NCBI GenBank assembly: GCA_016744415.1 | Contig: JADGEL010000002.1 | Coordinates: 124,001 to 188,000 of the forward strand | Source of the DNA: Flavobacteriaceae bacterium | GTDB lineage: Bacteria; Bacteroidota; Bacteroidia; Flavobacteriales; Flavobacteriaceae | DNA length: 64,000 nucleotides | Direction: 5' to 3' | Shown here: positions 9,035 through 17,123 of the stretch, piece after piece | How the letters are laid out: the number at the start of each line of letters is the position of its first letter | Position numbering within the stretch: position 1 is the first letter of the stretch | The notes under the pieces: model-generated | The model's input: only the letters and a program-made list of their open reading frames with translations | The model's database searches: none | What the model was told of the DNA's origin: nothing | Translations under genes and position numbers: made by a program

Positions 9035-10243
9035 TTAATAGTTTTTATTTAACTTCTTTGCTGTCAAATTTAATCTACTTTTTGTAATTTTCCCATATAC
9101 TTTTGTCGAAGATATATCTGCGTGCCCAAGCCATTTTGAAACTTGCTCTATGGGCACATTGTTTTCCAACAAAATAGTTGTAGCACACGTATGTCTTGCA
9201 ACGTGATGAGTTAATTTTAAATTAATATTTGCCAAATCACCTATTACTTTTAAATACATATTTACTTTAGAGTTGCTTAGTGTTGGTAGCAATTTCCCCT
9301 TTTCAATTCTGTCGGTATGATTGTTATATTTATCAATAATCCTTTTGGTTGGAATAATAATAGGGATTTCAACTTTGTCATTTGTTTTTTCCTGCTTGGT
9401 AATGATAAAATCACTTGTGGAATTTGAATTGTCAATATTATCAATAGTTACTCTTTGAGCATCTCTAAATCTTAAACCAGTATAAACTGAAAATAAAAAA
9501 ATATCACAAACCTTTTCAAGTGTACTGTTTTTCATTAATTCTAAATCCTCAATCCTTGTTAGTTCTTCTGTTGTTAAATACTTAATCTCAGATTTAACTT
9601 TGCGTAATTTAAAATCTATGTAAGGTTGTTTTTTTAGATAGCCTTCCTTAAATGCTTGAATCAATATTGTTCTAAAAAAACTATGATGCTTGTAAATTGT
9701 AGTTTGTGAATACGGTAGCTTATATTGTTCCGTTATCTGTGACCTTAAAAATTCGTCAAAAGAGGTGATAAAAGAATAGTTCAATCTTGAAATTGGTAGG
9801 TCTTTTGATTTATGATTTTTAACAACAAACTCTTTTACAAGCCTTTTAATAGTTTTAATCTTTCCTATATAGCTTTCTGAAAATATCTCTGCTTTTTTCT
9901 TTTTCTCTAAATATCTATTGACAAATTCAACAATACCAAATTGAATTTTTTCATCACCAAAATAAACATCTTTAATCAATTTAGCAGAAACCACGTAATC
10001 TTCTAAAATCAATCTTTCTTTGATTTTATAAATTTCAGATTCTATTGTAACTAACTTTTGATTTATTCCTTCATTGCGAGTTGATCTACAAAACTGCTTG
10101 TTCCAATCACTTTCTAAAATAAAGATGTCTGTAGCAAACTCACTTTTTTTTCTATTATGAATAATCCTACCCATAATTTTATCCTTAAATTCTTTTTGCT
10201 GTGTTTTTTTTAAAAAAAACTTTACTGTGATATTTGCCCTCAT
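9035..10243 (-). CDS. tyrosine-type site-specific integrase (element 2)
   Basis: A 402-aa tyrosine recombinase, clearly paralogous to the integrase at 3993-5207 along its whole length. Catalytic residues fall at the same numbers: R258 (YTGLRFRD), H347-x-x-R350 (HHVARHTCATT), H374 (WLGHADISS), Y383 (KVYGKIT). The N-terminal arm-binding region reads 'MGRIIHNRKKSEFATDIFIL'. A tRNA-Ser 3'-end remnant with its own terminator lies about 200 bp upstream, which fits an attachment site next to the integrase start. It probably catalyses integration at that tRNA. Confidence 0.9.
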   Translation of the reverse strand: MRANITVKFFLKKTQQKEFKDKIMGRIIHNRKKSEFATDIFILESDWNKQFCRSTRNEGINQKLVTIESEIYKIKERLILEDYVVSAKLIKDVYFGDEKIQFGIVEFVNRYLEKKKKAEIFSESYIGKIKTIKRLVKEFVVKNHKSKDLPISRLNYSFITSFDEFLRSQITEQYKLPYSQTTIYKHHSFFRTILIQAFKEGYLKKQPYIDFKLRKVKSEIKYLTTEELTRIEDLELMKNSTLEKVCDIFLFSVYTGLRFRDAQRVTIDNIDNSNSTSDFIITKQEKTNDKVEIPIIIPTKRIIDKYNNHTDRIEKGKLLPTLSNSKVNMYLKVIGDLANINLKLTHHVARHTCATTILLENNVPIEQVSKWLGHADISSTKVYGKITKSRLNLTAKKLNKNY

Positions 10244-10394
10244 ATACTTATTTATAGATTTTAATACACACTTTTCTTTAGTGAAACAATTGAAAAGTAC
10301 AGGTGAAACATAAGTGCCTAGTTTTAGCTATAATGACGCATAAACGAGGCAATTTTGAAACAAATCTATAAAAAGTGAAACAATTTAAAATGAA

Positions 10395-10427
10395 AAAACC
10401 TTGCAGAACAACGTTTTGCAAGGTTTT
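10395..10427 (-). terminator. hairpin terminator reading on the minus strand
   Basis: AAAACCTTGCA and TGCAAGGTTTT pair around an 11-nt loop. On the minus strand the stem is followed by a T-rich run (TTTTTTCATTTT). Its placement just past the tRNA-Ser remnant is what one expects for a tRNA gene's own terminator. It could equally serve the 66-aa gene that ends at 10549. Confidence 0.75.
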
Positions 10428-10449
10428 GGAAAGAGTCTAAAAAAAACTC

Positions 10450-10475
10450 TGCGGAGAAAGAGGAACTAAAACTCT
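10450..10475 (-). other. tRNA-Ser 3'-end remnant (candidate att site)
   Basis: On the minus strand the segment reads AGAG, TTTTAGTT, CCTCTTTCTCCGCA. The last part matches the T-arm and acceptor 3' strand of bacterial tRNA-Ser (...CCTCTTTCTCCGC). The rest of the tRNA is absent, and a terminator follows about 20 nt later. The integrase gene next door makes a tRNA-targeted attachment site plausible. The remainder of 10244-10548 shows nothing else. Confidence 0.4.
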
Positions 10476-10548
10476 TTGCTATGTGGCAATGTTTACAAGG
10501 GATTCAAAGTTGATCTATTTTACTGACCCCTAATTAGCCCCTTACAAT

Positions 10549-10749
10549 TTAATCTTTTATGTATTCACTTACCACATCTATCTCTATACCAGAGTATTCT
10601 GAAAATTCCGCTATGGTTATAAATTGATGTGATTCTTTGTTAAGTGATTCTCTAATCGTTTGCAAGAGTCTACGCCCATAGCGTTCACTCCTACCTGTAA
10701 TAAGTTGGATATCTTTTGGGTAAATACATATACGTTTACTATTAATCAT
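10549..10749 (-). CDS. small HTH-like protein
   Basis: A 66-aa protein with two short helix-turn-helix-like segments: 'YPKDIQLITGRSERYGRRLL' and 'TIAEFSEYSGIEIDVVSEYI'. The first resembles the DNA-binding helix of small Bacteroidota element proteins. It is divergent from the DUF6266 gene with about 170 bp between the starts. Regulation of the neighbouring accessory genes is possible but not shown. Confidence 0.55.
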   Translation of the reverse strand: MINSKRICIYPKDIQLITGRSERYGRRLLQTIRESLNKESHQFITIAEFSEYSGIEIDVVSEYIKD

Positions 10750-10921
10750 ACTTTAACTATACTTATACTATTCATCATGAATACTAATTCTGCAAATATA
10801 ATATTCTTTTTTGCGGATTCCTTGGCATAATCGGAATGAAAGGTTTTATGTGGACAATCGTATTTTTTACTCTTGTTTTTTCTTTATTCATTTGATGTAT
10901 TAATCAAAAAAATAAATAGAA

Positions 10922-11677
10922 ATGGCAAAACAAGTCGGAATAATTAGATTGAAAGGAACTATCGGAGGTATTTCCTTTTACAAGACCCAAGATGGGCATT
11001 TAGCACGTGAAAAAGGTGGTGTTGACAAAAACAGAATTCAAAATGATCCTGCCTTCCAAAGAACTCGTGAAAACGGTTCGGAATTTGGAAGAGCCGGTAA
11101 AGGTGGAAAGCTTTTAAGAACTGCACTACGTATTCTTTTACAGAATGCCTCTGACAAACGTGTTACAAGTAGATTGACCAAAGAGTTGGTTGCAATTGTA
11201 AAAACTGATACTACCAATGAGCGTGGTTTAAGAACTCTACCTGATGGTGATTTAGAATTGTTGAACAATTTTGAGTTTAATATAAATGGGAAACTGTCAT
11301 CCCTTTTATTTATTCTTTATGCTACAGCAATTGATAGAGTAACAGGTGAAATGACTGCTGACATTCCTGATTTTGTACCAACGACAAGTATTGTTGCCCC
11401 ATCCGGTACTACGCATTTTAGAATTTCGGTGGGCGGAGCTGAGGTTGACTTTAATGCCGAAACTTTCGTTTTTGATAGTGATGTAACTGCTATTCTTCCG
11501 TGGGATAGTGCAACTGTTGTAGCATTGACATTAACGGCAAGTTTGACCGCGAACAGTACATTGCCGATGGTACAAGTATTGGGTTTAGAGTTTTTCCAAG
11601 AAGTAAATGGTAACATGTATCCATTGAAAAATGGTGCATACAATGCCTTATCGATCGTTGGTGTAGATACTCCATAA
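10922..11677 (+). CDS. DUF6266 family protein
   Basis: A 251-aa protein with the hallmark N-terminus of DUF6266 ('MAKQVGIIRLKGTIGGISFY', then 'KTQDGHLAREKGG'). It also has 'FGRAGKGGKLLRTALR' and a beta-rich C-terminal half. No signal peptide. Members are widespread in Bacteroidota, often near mobile or competition loci, and their function is not established. It starts shortly after an AT-rich leader. It is followed by a possible 26-residue membrane peptide and, on the opposite strand, a SLOG gene. Confidence 0.8.
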   Translation: MAKQVGIIRLKGTIGGISFYKTQDGHLAREKGGVDKNRIQNDPAFQRTRENGSEFGRAGKGGKLLRTALRILLQNASDKRVTSRLTKELVAIVKTDTTNERGLRTLPDGDLELLNNFEFNINGKLSSLLFILYATAIDRVTGEMTADIPDFVPTTSIVAPSGTTHFRISVGGAEVDFNAETFVFDSDVTAILPWDSATVVALTLTASLTANSTLPMVQVLGLEFFQEVNGNMYPLKNGAYNALSIVGVDTP

Positions 11678-11795
11678 TAATGGAGTTCGTCCTGAATAGA
11701 AGCTAATTTAAAGAGGGTACCAACGGTACTCTCTTTGTTTCTGACAAACCTTTCGACTCCGAGGGTAGTATCAGACAATACAAACCAACAAAAAA

Positions 11796-11876
11796 ATGAT
11801 CCTGGTAACTATTGGAGCAGTCGTAAGTTTTTTCGTTTCTTATATATTACGGAAGTTATTTTCAGGCAAACACTAG
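11796..11876 (+). CDS. possible 26-aa single-pass membrane peptide
   Basis: A short frame from ATG 11796 encodes 26 residues: a hydrophobic stretch (MILVTIGAVVSFFVSYIL) then a basic tail (RKLFSGKH). This is the layout of a small inner-membrane peptide. It lies about 120 bp downstream of the DUF6266 gene on the same strand. Its shortness makes chance possible; the hydrophobic-then-basic pattern is the only support. Confidence 0.35.
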   Translation: MILVTIGAVVSFFVSYILRKLFSGKH

Positions 11877-11922
11877 GTGAAAAGAATCTCGACAGAGGTA
11901 TTTATTTATAACTTGACGGAGA

Positions 11923-12270
11923 TTAGTAATAATGAATAGATACTTTCAATCCTTCCTTTTCTGCCAATCTTATCATATGCCCAGTACCCTTACTATTACG
12001 ATCCCAAAAAGCAATTAAAACATCGGCATATTTTGCCATTTCAGCATTTCTAATAATACCAGCACATTTCCCAAATTTGCTCCAAGCTGCAGGAAAGCAT
12101 ATCAGTTTAAAACTTCTTTCCTTAGCATAAATTTCACCAAGCCTGTCAGCACCTCTGGCACCACCACTTACAACTTCTATATTATACTGATTTTGTAGCA
12201 TGTCATCACAAATTTGACACAACTTACTATAATCATTAAAATTTCTTCCACCTGCAATTATTATTTTCAT
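11923..12270 (-). CDS. SLOG (YpsA/DUF2493-type) nucleotide-binding domain protein
   Basis: A 115-aa protein with the diagnostic SLOG elements: 'IIIAGGRNFNDY' at the N-terminus, 'VSGGARGADRLGEIYAKE' at about 35-52, and 'YADVLIAFWDRNSKGTGHMI' near the C-terminus. The family is a Rossmann-like fold proposed to bind nucleotide-derived ligands and is common in phage, conjugative and defence contexts. It is a stand-alone domain here and follows the DUF6943-like gene by one base. The family is well supported; ligand and role are not known. Confidence 0.8.
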   Translation of the reverse strand: MKIIIAGGRNFNDYSKLCQICDDMLQNQYNIEVVSGGARGADRLGEIYAKERSFKLICFPAAWSKFGKCAGIIRNAEMAKYADVLIAFWDRNSKGTGHMIRLAEKEGLKVSIHYY

Positions 12271-12271
12271 A

Positions 12272-12676
12272 TTAAGATCTTATTAAAGCTATTTTTAAAT
12301 TTGAAATTGTTTTTAACTGTAATTTTAAATCCTCTTCAAAAACAGTAATTTTCTTAAGTTTTTTAATTTTTTGCTCCCATTTATTTACCCTGAAATTCTG
12401 CAATGCCGCCTTAATAACTGATTGCGTATCAGCTATACAAATAAATGGAATGACACTCCCTTTGAGGTAATACCCAAAATACTTTCCGATTTTAAGGGAC
12501 AAACACAGGTAAAAGAGAGATTCTCGAAAGTCTATGGATTGTGTTGTTATCACAAAACAATTTGAGCAAGGCTCTAATAATGGTTTACCACTATTTAATC
12601 CTTTATTCAAAATGAAAAAGTGTGGTTTGGAATAGGTTTTTCCGATACGATGTGTTTTGATGTCAAAATTTTGCAT
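12272..12676 (-). CDS. DUF6943-like protein
   Basis: A 134-aa soluble protein. 'KTYSKPHFFILNKGLNSGKP' and 'PCSNCFVITTQS' resemble the conserved start of DUF6943 proteins of Bacteroidota plasmids and conjugative elements. 'GYYLKGSVIPFICIADTQSV' is a second conserved-looking block. No membrane or signal segment. It is coupled to the SLOG gene with a 1-bp gap. Function unknown; the family call is from memory of the pattern. Confidence 0.6.
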   Translation of the reverse strand: MQNFDIKTHRIGKTYSKPHFFILNKGLNSGKPLLEPCSNCFVITTQSIDFRESLFYLCLSLKIGKYFGYYLKGSVIPFICIADTQSVIKAALQNFRVNKWEQKIKKLKKITVFEEDLKLQLKTISNLKIALIRS

Positions 12677-12702
12677 AATTATCCAATTAAAATTGCTTTG
12701 CT

Positions 12703-12990
12703 TTGCACATAATTTTTCAAAAGAGAAAAAAAAAAAAAAGAAAGCAACAAAACTGGTGGCACGGGAAAGGCTGTCAACGTTTTTTGAGAAAAATACTACC
12801 TGATTATTGGCAGCAATTTATCAGATGCAATAGCGTGTTTTTTAATGAAGTGTTGAAACAAGTACAATATTTAAGGTGGAGATTTTTCTCAAAACCCGGA
12901 GGGCATGAACTTTATAGCCTAAAAGCGATGGCTGATGGAAGCCACATAGATTTGCTATCTTTTATATTTTTATTTACTATTAATTCTTAA
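12703..12990 (+). CDS. possible small protein, tryptophan-rich
   Basis: A 95-aa frame begins with a Lys/Arg run encoded by a poly-A tract and continues with an aromatic-rich segment (NWWHGKGCQRFLRKILPDYW, then QQFIRCNSVFFNEVLKQ). Amino-acid texture is protein-like, but no family is recognised and the start lies in a 13-A run prone to error. It diverges from the DUF6943-like gene. Confidence 0.35.
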   Translation: MHIIFQKRKKKKRKQQNWWHGKGCQRFLRKILPDYWQQFIRCNSVFFNEVLKQVQYLRWRFFSKPGGHELYSLKAMADGSHIDLLSFIFLFTINS

Positions 12991-13137
12991 TTCTATACGG
13001 GCGAGGAGACCATTTTTATGATGTATTACCCATTGAAATGATTGTCAAAAATTGTACAAGGTTTATAGTTCATCTGTTATGGGGCTGAGTGCGTTGGTAA
13101 AGCTAATTGTTGAGGTCTTGCGGTGGTGGAAATAAAT

Positions 13138-13176
13138 AAAGAGAACAACGGGCAACGCTGTTGCTTCTCTTTTTTT
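13138..13176 (+). terminator. terminator-like hairpin with T-run
   Basis: AAAGAGAACAAC pairs with GTTG-C-TTCTCTTT (one bulged C) around a 10-nt loop and runs into T7 on the plus strand. No plus-strand gene immediately upstream is well supported, so the transcript it would end is unknown. Confidence 0.5.
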
Positions 13177-13184
13177 ATACGCGG

Positions 13185-13269
13185 TGTTGAGGTGAAAACA
13201 TAATATGATTGAAACCTTTAGGAGTTGAGCTATATTATGTTTTGACCGCAGACACATTGCACCTCAACA
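13185..13269. repeat. long imperfect palindrome with a 16-nt bulge
   Basis: A contiguous 22-nt left arm (TGTTGAGGTG then AAAACATAATAT) pairs with ATATTATGTTTT (13232-13243) and CACCTCAACA (13260-13269). The two right halves are separated by 16 unpaired bases, and the loop is 25 nt. A long stem with extrahelical bases resembles a structured RNA or a recombination site more than a terminator. Confidence 0.45.
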
Positions 13270-13580
13270 ATTGACTTTACCTACACCTATAAAAGGGTGG
13301 TGGGGAGTGTGCCGTACTATTTAATTAGTGAAATGAAACAAACAAAGACTTGAGATAAGGAACACTTGGACTTAGCGATGGTTTTGTGAAGTTGAATGAG
13401 CTAAAAAATAGTGTGGTTAAATAGAATGTTATGGAGTTACATTCATCACAATAGAAAATACTGAGTTGTGAGGCCGGGGAAAGGGTTTTATTAACACCAT
13501 AATATTGATGTGATACGATGATCATAAATAGCCATATTTCAAATTGAAATACCAAATTATGCGGCTGGAAGTGGCTATTT

Positions 13581-13640
13581 AGCATAATGGCGTTATGTGC
13601 CAGAAATAAAATGAATGCGCACATAACTGCGCATTATGTT
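13581..13640. repeat. attC-like imperfect palindrome (GTTATGTGC / GCACATAAC)
   Basis: GTTATGTGC (13592-13600) pairs with GCACATAAC (13619-13627). Outer segments GCATAATG and CATTATG also pair, with small mismatched stretches between. The layout of two paired boxes split by a spacer recalls integron attC sites, but the boxes do not fit the RYYYAAC/GTTRRRY consensus and no integron integrase is present. The assignment stays open. Confidence 0.3.
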
Positions 13641-14000
13641 CATATAGCTTAGGAATTAGAGTTTAAATTAATAGAGAATATACCTGTGAATAACATTAAA
13701 ATTGTGAAATGGGGCATGAAAGACAAAATTGAAAAGTATTGAATGAGTTGGGCCATTTAAAGCTTTTTGAGATTTAAGAACTAACTTAATTAAATGATTT
13801 ATAATATATTATTATGATTAATGCTAGTTACATACATTCAACGACATGAAATTTTGAAGTTTGAGTACTACTAGAACCTCATGATTTACGTCTAACTTGC
13901 TGAATATCTTAAATTTAATTTTTACGAAATTAAAATATTCTCAAATATGCTCCCAAAAAGTTAGAAAAGTAATATTATTAATAAAAGTATTGAATTAATA

Positions 14001-14023
14001 ACCTTCGGGTTATGAGAAGTGCA
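14001..14023. repeat. left 23-bp direct repeat of the PUL island (att-like)
   Basis: The sequence ACCTTCGGGTTATGAG plus AAGTGCA is repeated exactly at 54587-54609. Read on the minus strand it holds the anticodon loop (CTCATAA) and 3' anticodon stem of an initiator tRNA-fMet. Flanks of the two copies do not match. It is interpreted as one attachment site of the 40.6-kb block. Confidence 0.7.
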
Positions 14024-14068
14024 AAAACACCCTTTTACCCCTATTTTTTGCTGTTTTATAGATAATTT

Positions 14069-14088
14069 GTGTACGGTTTTGTGTACGG
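14069..14088 (+). repeat. paired GTGTACGG boxes near the left island end
   Basis: Two copies of GTGTACGG start 12 bp apart and are followed by CA. A matching pair, GTTTACGG twice at the same 12-bp spacing and also followed by CA, lies at 54461-54480 just inside the right end. This is the expected form of integrase arm-type sites. Confidence 0.5.
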
Positions 14089-14219
14089 CAAATTATACAA
14101 TATTACTTATGTAAATATATGATTAATTTTAGATTTATAAAACTAACATAATATCAAATCAATCCTTTAACTAAATTCAAAATATTCTTTTCTAATAGTT
14201 TATACTTCATTTCAAAGTT

Positions 14220-15839
14220 TTAGTTAATCACCACAAGCTGTTTAACCAATTGTCCTGTTTTTGATTTTATCATTAAAAAATAAAAACCTGTTTTTAACTC
14301 TGGGAGCTTAATTGTTTCTATATTATTTTTCATAGGATATTTTTTTATACAAAAAACTGATTTTCCAATAACATTCACAATTTGTATGTGTACAGTTTCT
14401 TGATTTTTAAAATCAAATTTTAAGTTAATTTTATTATCTCTTATAGGGTTAGGGTACACTTTAATAGTACTTTCTATGTTATCTTTAACCGTTAAAGAAG
14501 GACTGAAATTAAAATCGTTATAGGTTTTAAAAAAGTCTGGACCACAATACTCTAGCAAAGTTGCAATTCCAAATACAAAGGGCGCAAAATCAACTCCCTG
14601 TATTTTAGGAGCTAACCAAGTGGGTTCTTTAATACTATAACGCCAAACAAGTTTTTTAGAAGTATTCCAAGGTAATTCATACACCCCTTTATTATTATTA
14701 TACAATGATAAAATATCATCCTTTGAACTTTGATTAATAGGCATATATGCAGCTATTGTATGTGGTGATACTATTACATATGGATTGTCATTTATTTTAT
14801 CCACAGAATAGTGCCCTTGGCTTAAATCACCTGTATCTGGATTTATTCCACTACCTGCACTCATTGCCCACTCATACGGCTCTATAGTTATAGTATTATC
14901 GGCAGTATCAGTATTTTGAAACCAAGCTCTGTCGGCATTTTTTATGTTTTCCATATAATGCAAATACCCTTTTCCATCGGTATCTCCACCACTATTTGTT
15001 GTATAATAATTGCACAAATAATATGGCATTTGATAAGTATGTTCAGCTTGAAAATTTAAATTTTTTACCGTTAAAATATCATACCCAGCATAATTCACTT
15101 TATACAAATTAGCTGTTTGCGCATACCACATATCCCATAATCGTTGGGCAGGACCTGTTGAATTAGCCTCTTGTTCTTGCTTATATGCTAACCAAGCAAC
15201 TAATATATATTCATTATATGGACGCGTGATATTATTGCCTGTACCTGTACCGTCATCATTTATTGCTAGATATAAACCTCCATCATTGTCAGTAGGGTCA
15301 TTATTAGGATCTACAACAGCTACCGACCAATCAATACTATTTAAAAGGCTATCTGCTAAAGTTGCTATTTGACTTGCCTTAGGGTGACTACTAAAATAAT
15401 TTTTACAAAATCGAACACCCGACATAAATACTGCATTATCAACAGTACTATATTCTGAAGTTCCGACTCCTGTAGTTTTACTAAAAAAATGGCGATAATA
15501 ACCTGTTGGGTTTCTGTCTGGTGTAAACCCATTACCTCCAACTGAAAGTGATGTTAAAGTTTCTATTACTAAATCTTCGGCATCTGTAATCCATCCCATT
15601 TTATCTGCAATACAAACTGTAACTAAAGCCATACCGTCAACTGCAATTGATGAATTATTTATATCATTATTAGTATTTAAATTAATTTTTGCTTGATAAA
15701 TTCCTGTATTAGGGTCACGCATTCTCTCATAAACACTATATGAATTTCTAAATATTTCAGTTAGTGTTAAATCTTCTTGAGAAAACAATGAATTTATACT
15801 GCTTATAAAGAGCATTACAAAAAATATTTTGCGGACCAT
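14220..15839 (-). CDS. secreted glucoamylase-fold protein with T9SS sorting domain
   Basis: The 539-aa protein has a signal peptide (MVRKIFFVMLFISSINSLFSQ) and an (alpha/alpha)-toroid body. It shows motifs of the glycoamylase-like PF10091 group: 'AVDGMALVTVCIADKMGWIT', 'GYYRHFFS' and 'STVDNAVFMSGVRFCKNYF'. About 80 C-terminal residues form a type-A T9SS sorting domain ('IKVYPNPIRDNKINLK' ... 'ELKTGFYFLMIKS'). It should be exported through T9SS and anchored or released at the cell surface, where it may cleave a glucan or related chain. It is the last gene of the long minus-strand train. It is distant from the GH144-like protein at 27.7 kb and may act on another linkage. Enzyme activity is inferred from fold only. 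Confidence 0.7.
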   Translation of the reverse strand: MVRKIFFVMLFISSINSLFSQEDLTLTEIFRNSYSVYERMRDPNTGIYQAKINLNTNNDINNSSIAVDGMALVTVCIADKMGWITDAEDLVIETLTSLSVGGNGFTPDRNPTGYYRHFFSKTTGVGTSEYSTVDNAVFMSGVRFCKNYFSSHPKASQIATLADSLLNSIDWSVAVVDPNNDPTDNDGGLYLAINDDGTGTGNNITRPYNEYILVAWLAYKQEQEANSTGPAQRLWDMWYAQTANLYKVNYAGYDILTVKNLNFQAEHTYQMPYYLCNYYTTNSGGDTDGKGYLHYMENIKNADRAWFQNTDTADNTITIEPYEWAMSAGSGINPDTGDLSQGHYSVDKINDNPYVIVSPHTIAAYMPINQSSKDDILSLYNNNKGVYELPWNTSKKLVWRYSIKEPTWLAPKIQGVDFAPFVFGIATLLEYCGPDFFKTYNDFNFSPSLTVKDNIESTIKVYPNPIRDNKINLKFDFKNQETVHIQIVNVIGKSVFCIKKYPMKNNIETIKLPELKTGFYFLMIKSKTGQLVKQLVVIN

Positions 15840-15877
15840 AATCTTTATTGAACTTTACATTAAAATAAATTAATTTT

Positions 15878-17074
15878 TTAATTCACAAGAGCAGGAATCA
15901 CTACATTCTCTAAGATTAAAAAAGGTTGTCTTGAACCATAACTTGTAAATACTGCAACAGAATTTAAGGCAGGGATACTAAATATAAATTGACCTCCAGC
16001 ACCTCTGCAAGAATTTATTTCATATTTCATTCCGTTATAAGTAATATAATGTGTCCACCAAAAAAAGCCGTACTTATTCTTTCCGTTATCTGCATATTTG
16101 CCATTGGCTTTATCAACCCAATCTTCGCTAATTATACGTTTCCCATCATACATTCCTTTATTAAGACACAACATTCCAACCTTTAACATATCTCTAGATC
16201 GCAATTTCATACCAGCGGCTGCCTTGGTCATTCCATTGGTTGTTTCACCAAACGAATAATCGGTAATTCCCATTGGGCCAAATAAGTATTCATCAACAAA
16301 ATCATCCATATCACTACCTGTAGCTCGTTTTAAGATGTCAACCATCATATTTGGGTTGATCCCCTGGTATTTGTATTTTGTACCTGGAACCAATGTATTA
16401 GATTTTATAAGAACTTGTTCCGTTACATTATCTTTAGTTCCGTCAACAACTCCTTTTTTTACAAGCAAACCAGATTGCATAGACATTACATCTTTTATTT
16501 TAATTTGCTTTGTGTTTTCTGAAAGTTTTGATTGCTTAATTTCTGGAAAGTATTTTAAAATAAAATCTTCTTCGCTACCTATTTTTTTTTGATCTATTGC
16601 AATACCTACCGCATAAGAAGCAATACTTTTTGTAATAGACATTTGATAATGTGGTTTTTCTTGAGTAGCATATGCAAAATATTCTTCTAAAATTAATTCA
16701 CCATCTTTATAGAGTAAAAAACTATCAATAGCACCATTTTTTCTTAAACTATTTTCATCTACACCAATATCAATTTTATCCTTATATACTTGGTTGTCCT
16801 TTTCTATAGTATTTAAAGCTTGCATAATTAAATCTAAATTCACATTGGTTGTGATAGCATTTGCTGTTTTAATTCCGTCATTTAAATCATTTGGGGTATT
16901 ATAGGTTATATCTCCTCTTACACTAAACCCTCCTGTTTTATCAATTAATGAAGATGATTTCTTGCCAACAAAAGTAACTTCGGCATCAACACCATCATTC
17001 ATTTTCTTTTGACCTACTAATGTAACTGTACTTAAAAAGAAGATTACTATAATAAAGTTGTGTTTAATTTTCAT
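15878..17074 (-). CDS. periplasmic serine hydrolase (beta-lactamase/class C-like fold)
   Basis: 398 aa with signal peptide (KHNFIIVIFFLSTVTLVGQ). The SxxK motif is S-I-T-K within 'QMSITKSIASY' near residue 146. The tyrosine motif is likely in 'YKYQGINPNMM', and a late glycine-rich motif ('RGAGGQFIFSI') sits where KTG occurs. The fold is shared by penicillin-binding proteins, esterases and peptidases, so the substrate cannot be named. In a PUL such enzymes are usually taken as esterases removing decorations. It lies 38 bp upstream of the glucoamylase-fold gene and 49 bp downstream of the FGE-like gene. Confidence 0.75.
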   Translation of the reverse strand: MKIKHNFIIVIFFLSTVTLVGQKKMNDGVDAEVTFVGKKSSSLIDKTGGFSVRGDITYNTPNDLNDGIKTANAITTNVNLDLIMQALNTIEKDNQVYKDKIDIGVDENSLRKNGAIDSFLLYKDGELILEEYFAYATQEKPHYQMSITKSIASYAVGIAIDQKKIGSEEDFILKYFPEIKQSKLSENTKQIKIKDVMSMQSGLLVKKGVVDGTKDNVTEQVLIKSNTLVPGTKYKYQGINPNMMVDILKRATGSDMDDFVDEYLFGPMGITDYSFGETTNGMTKAAAGMKLRSRDMLKVGMLCLNKGMYDGKRIISEDWVDKANGKYADNGKNKYGFFWWTHYITYNGMKYEINSCRGAGGQFIFSIPALNSVAVFTSYGSRQPFLILENVVIPALVN

Positions 17075-17123
17075 AATTTAAAGTATTAAAAAAGCACTGT
17101 TGTTTGTTTTTTTAGTTTTAAAA

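Larger units (their letters stand above)
12991..14000. other. gene-free stretch with palindromes
   Basis: No open frame here has convincing protein texture; frames of 60-99 codons on the minus strand look random. The stretch holds three notable hairpins, listed separately, and ends at the left 23-bp island repeat. It may carry structured RNAs, recombination sites or decayed genes. Confidence 0.5.

Noticed and set aside
3920-10870. Similarity between the regions near 3930 and 10835 (AATGGAAAGGTT / AATGAAAGGTT and TTTATGTGG) as element-end repeats
   Set aside because: The match is short, gapped and in AT-rich DNA; chance or shared promoter composition explains it as well.
11317-11778. 153-codon minus-strand frame under DUF6266
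   Set aside because: DUF6266 on the plus strand has clear family motifs; the antisense frame has none.
13325-13624. 99-codon minus-strand frame in the gene-free stretch
   Set aside because: Composition is random-looking (long Phe/Leu/Ser runs), no recognisable motif, and it overlaps the palindrome cluster.
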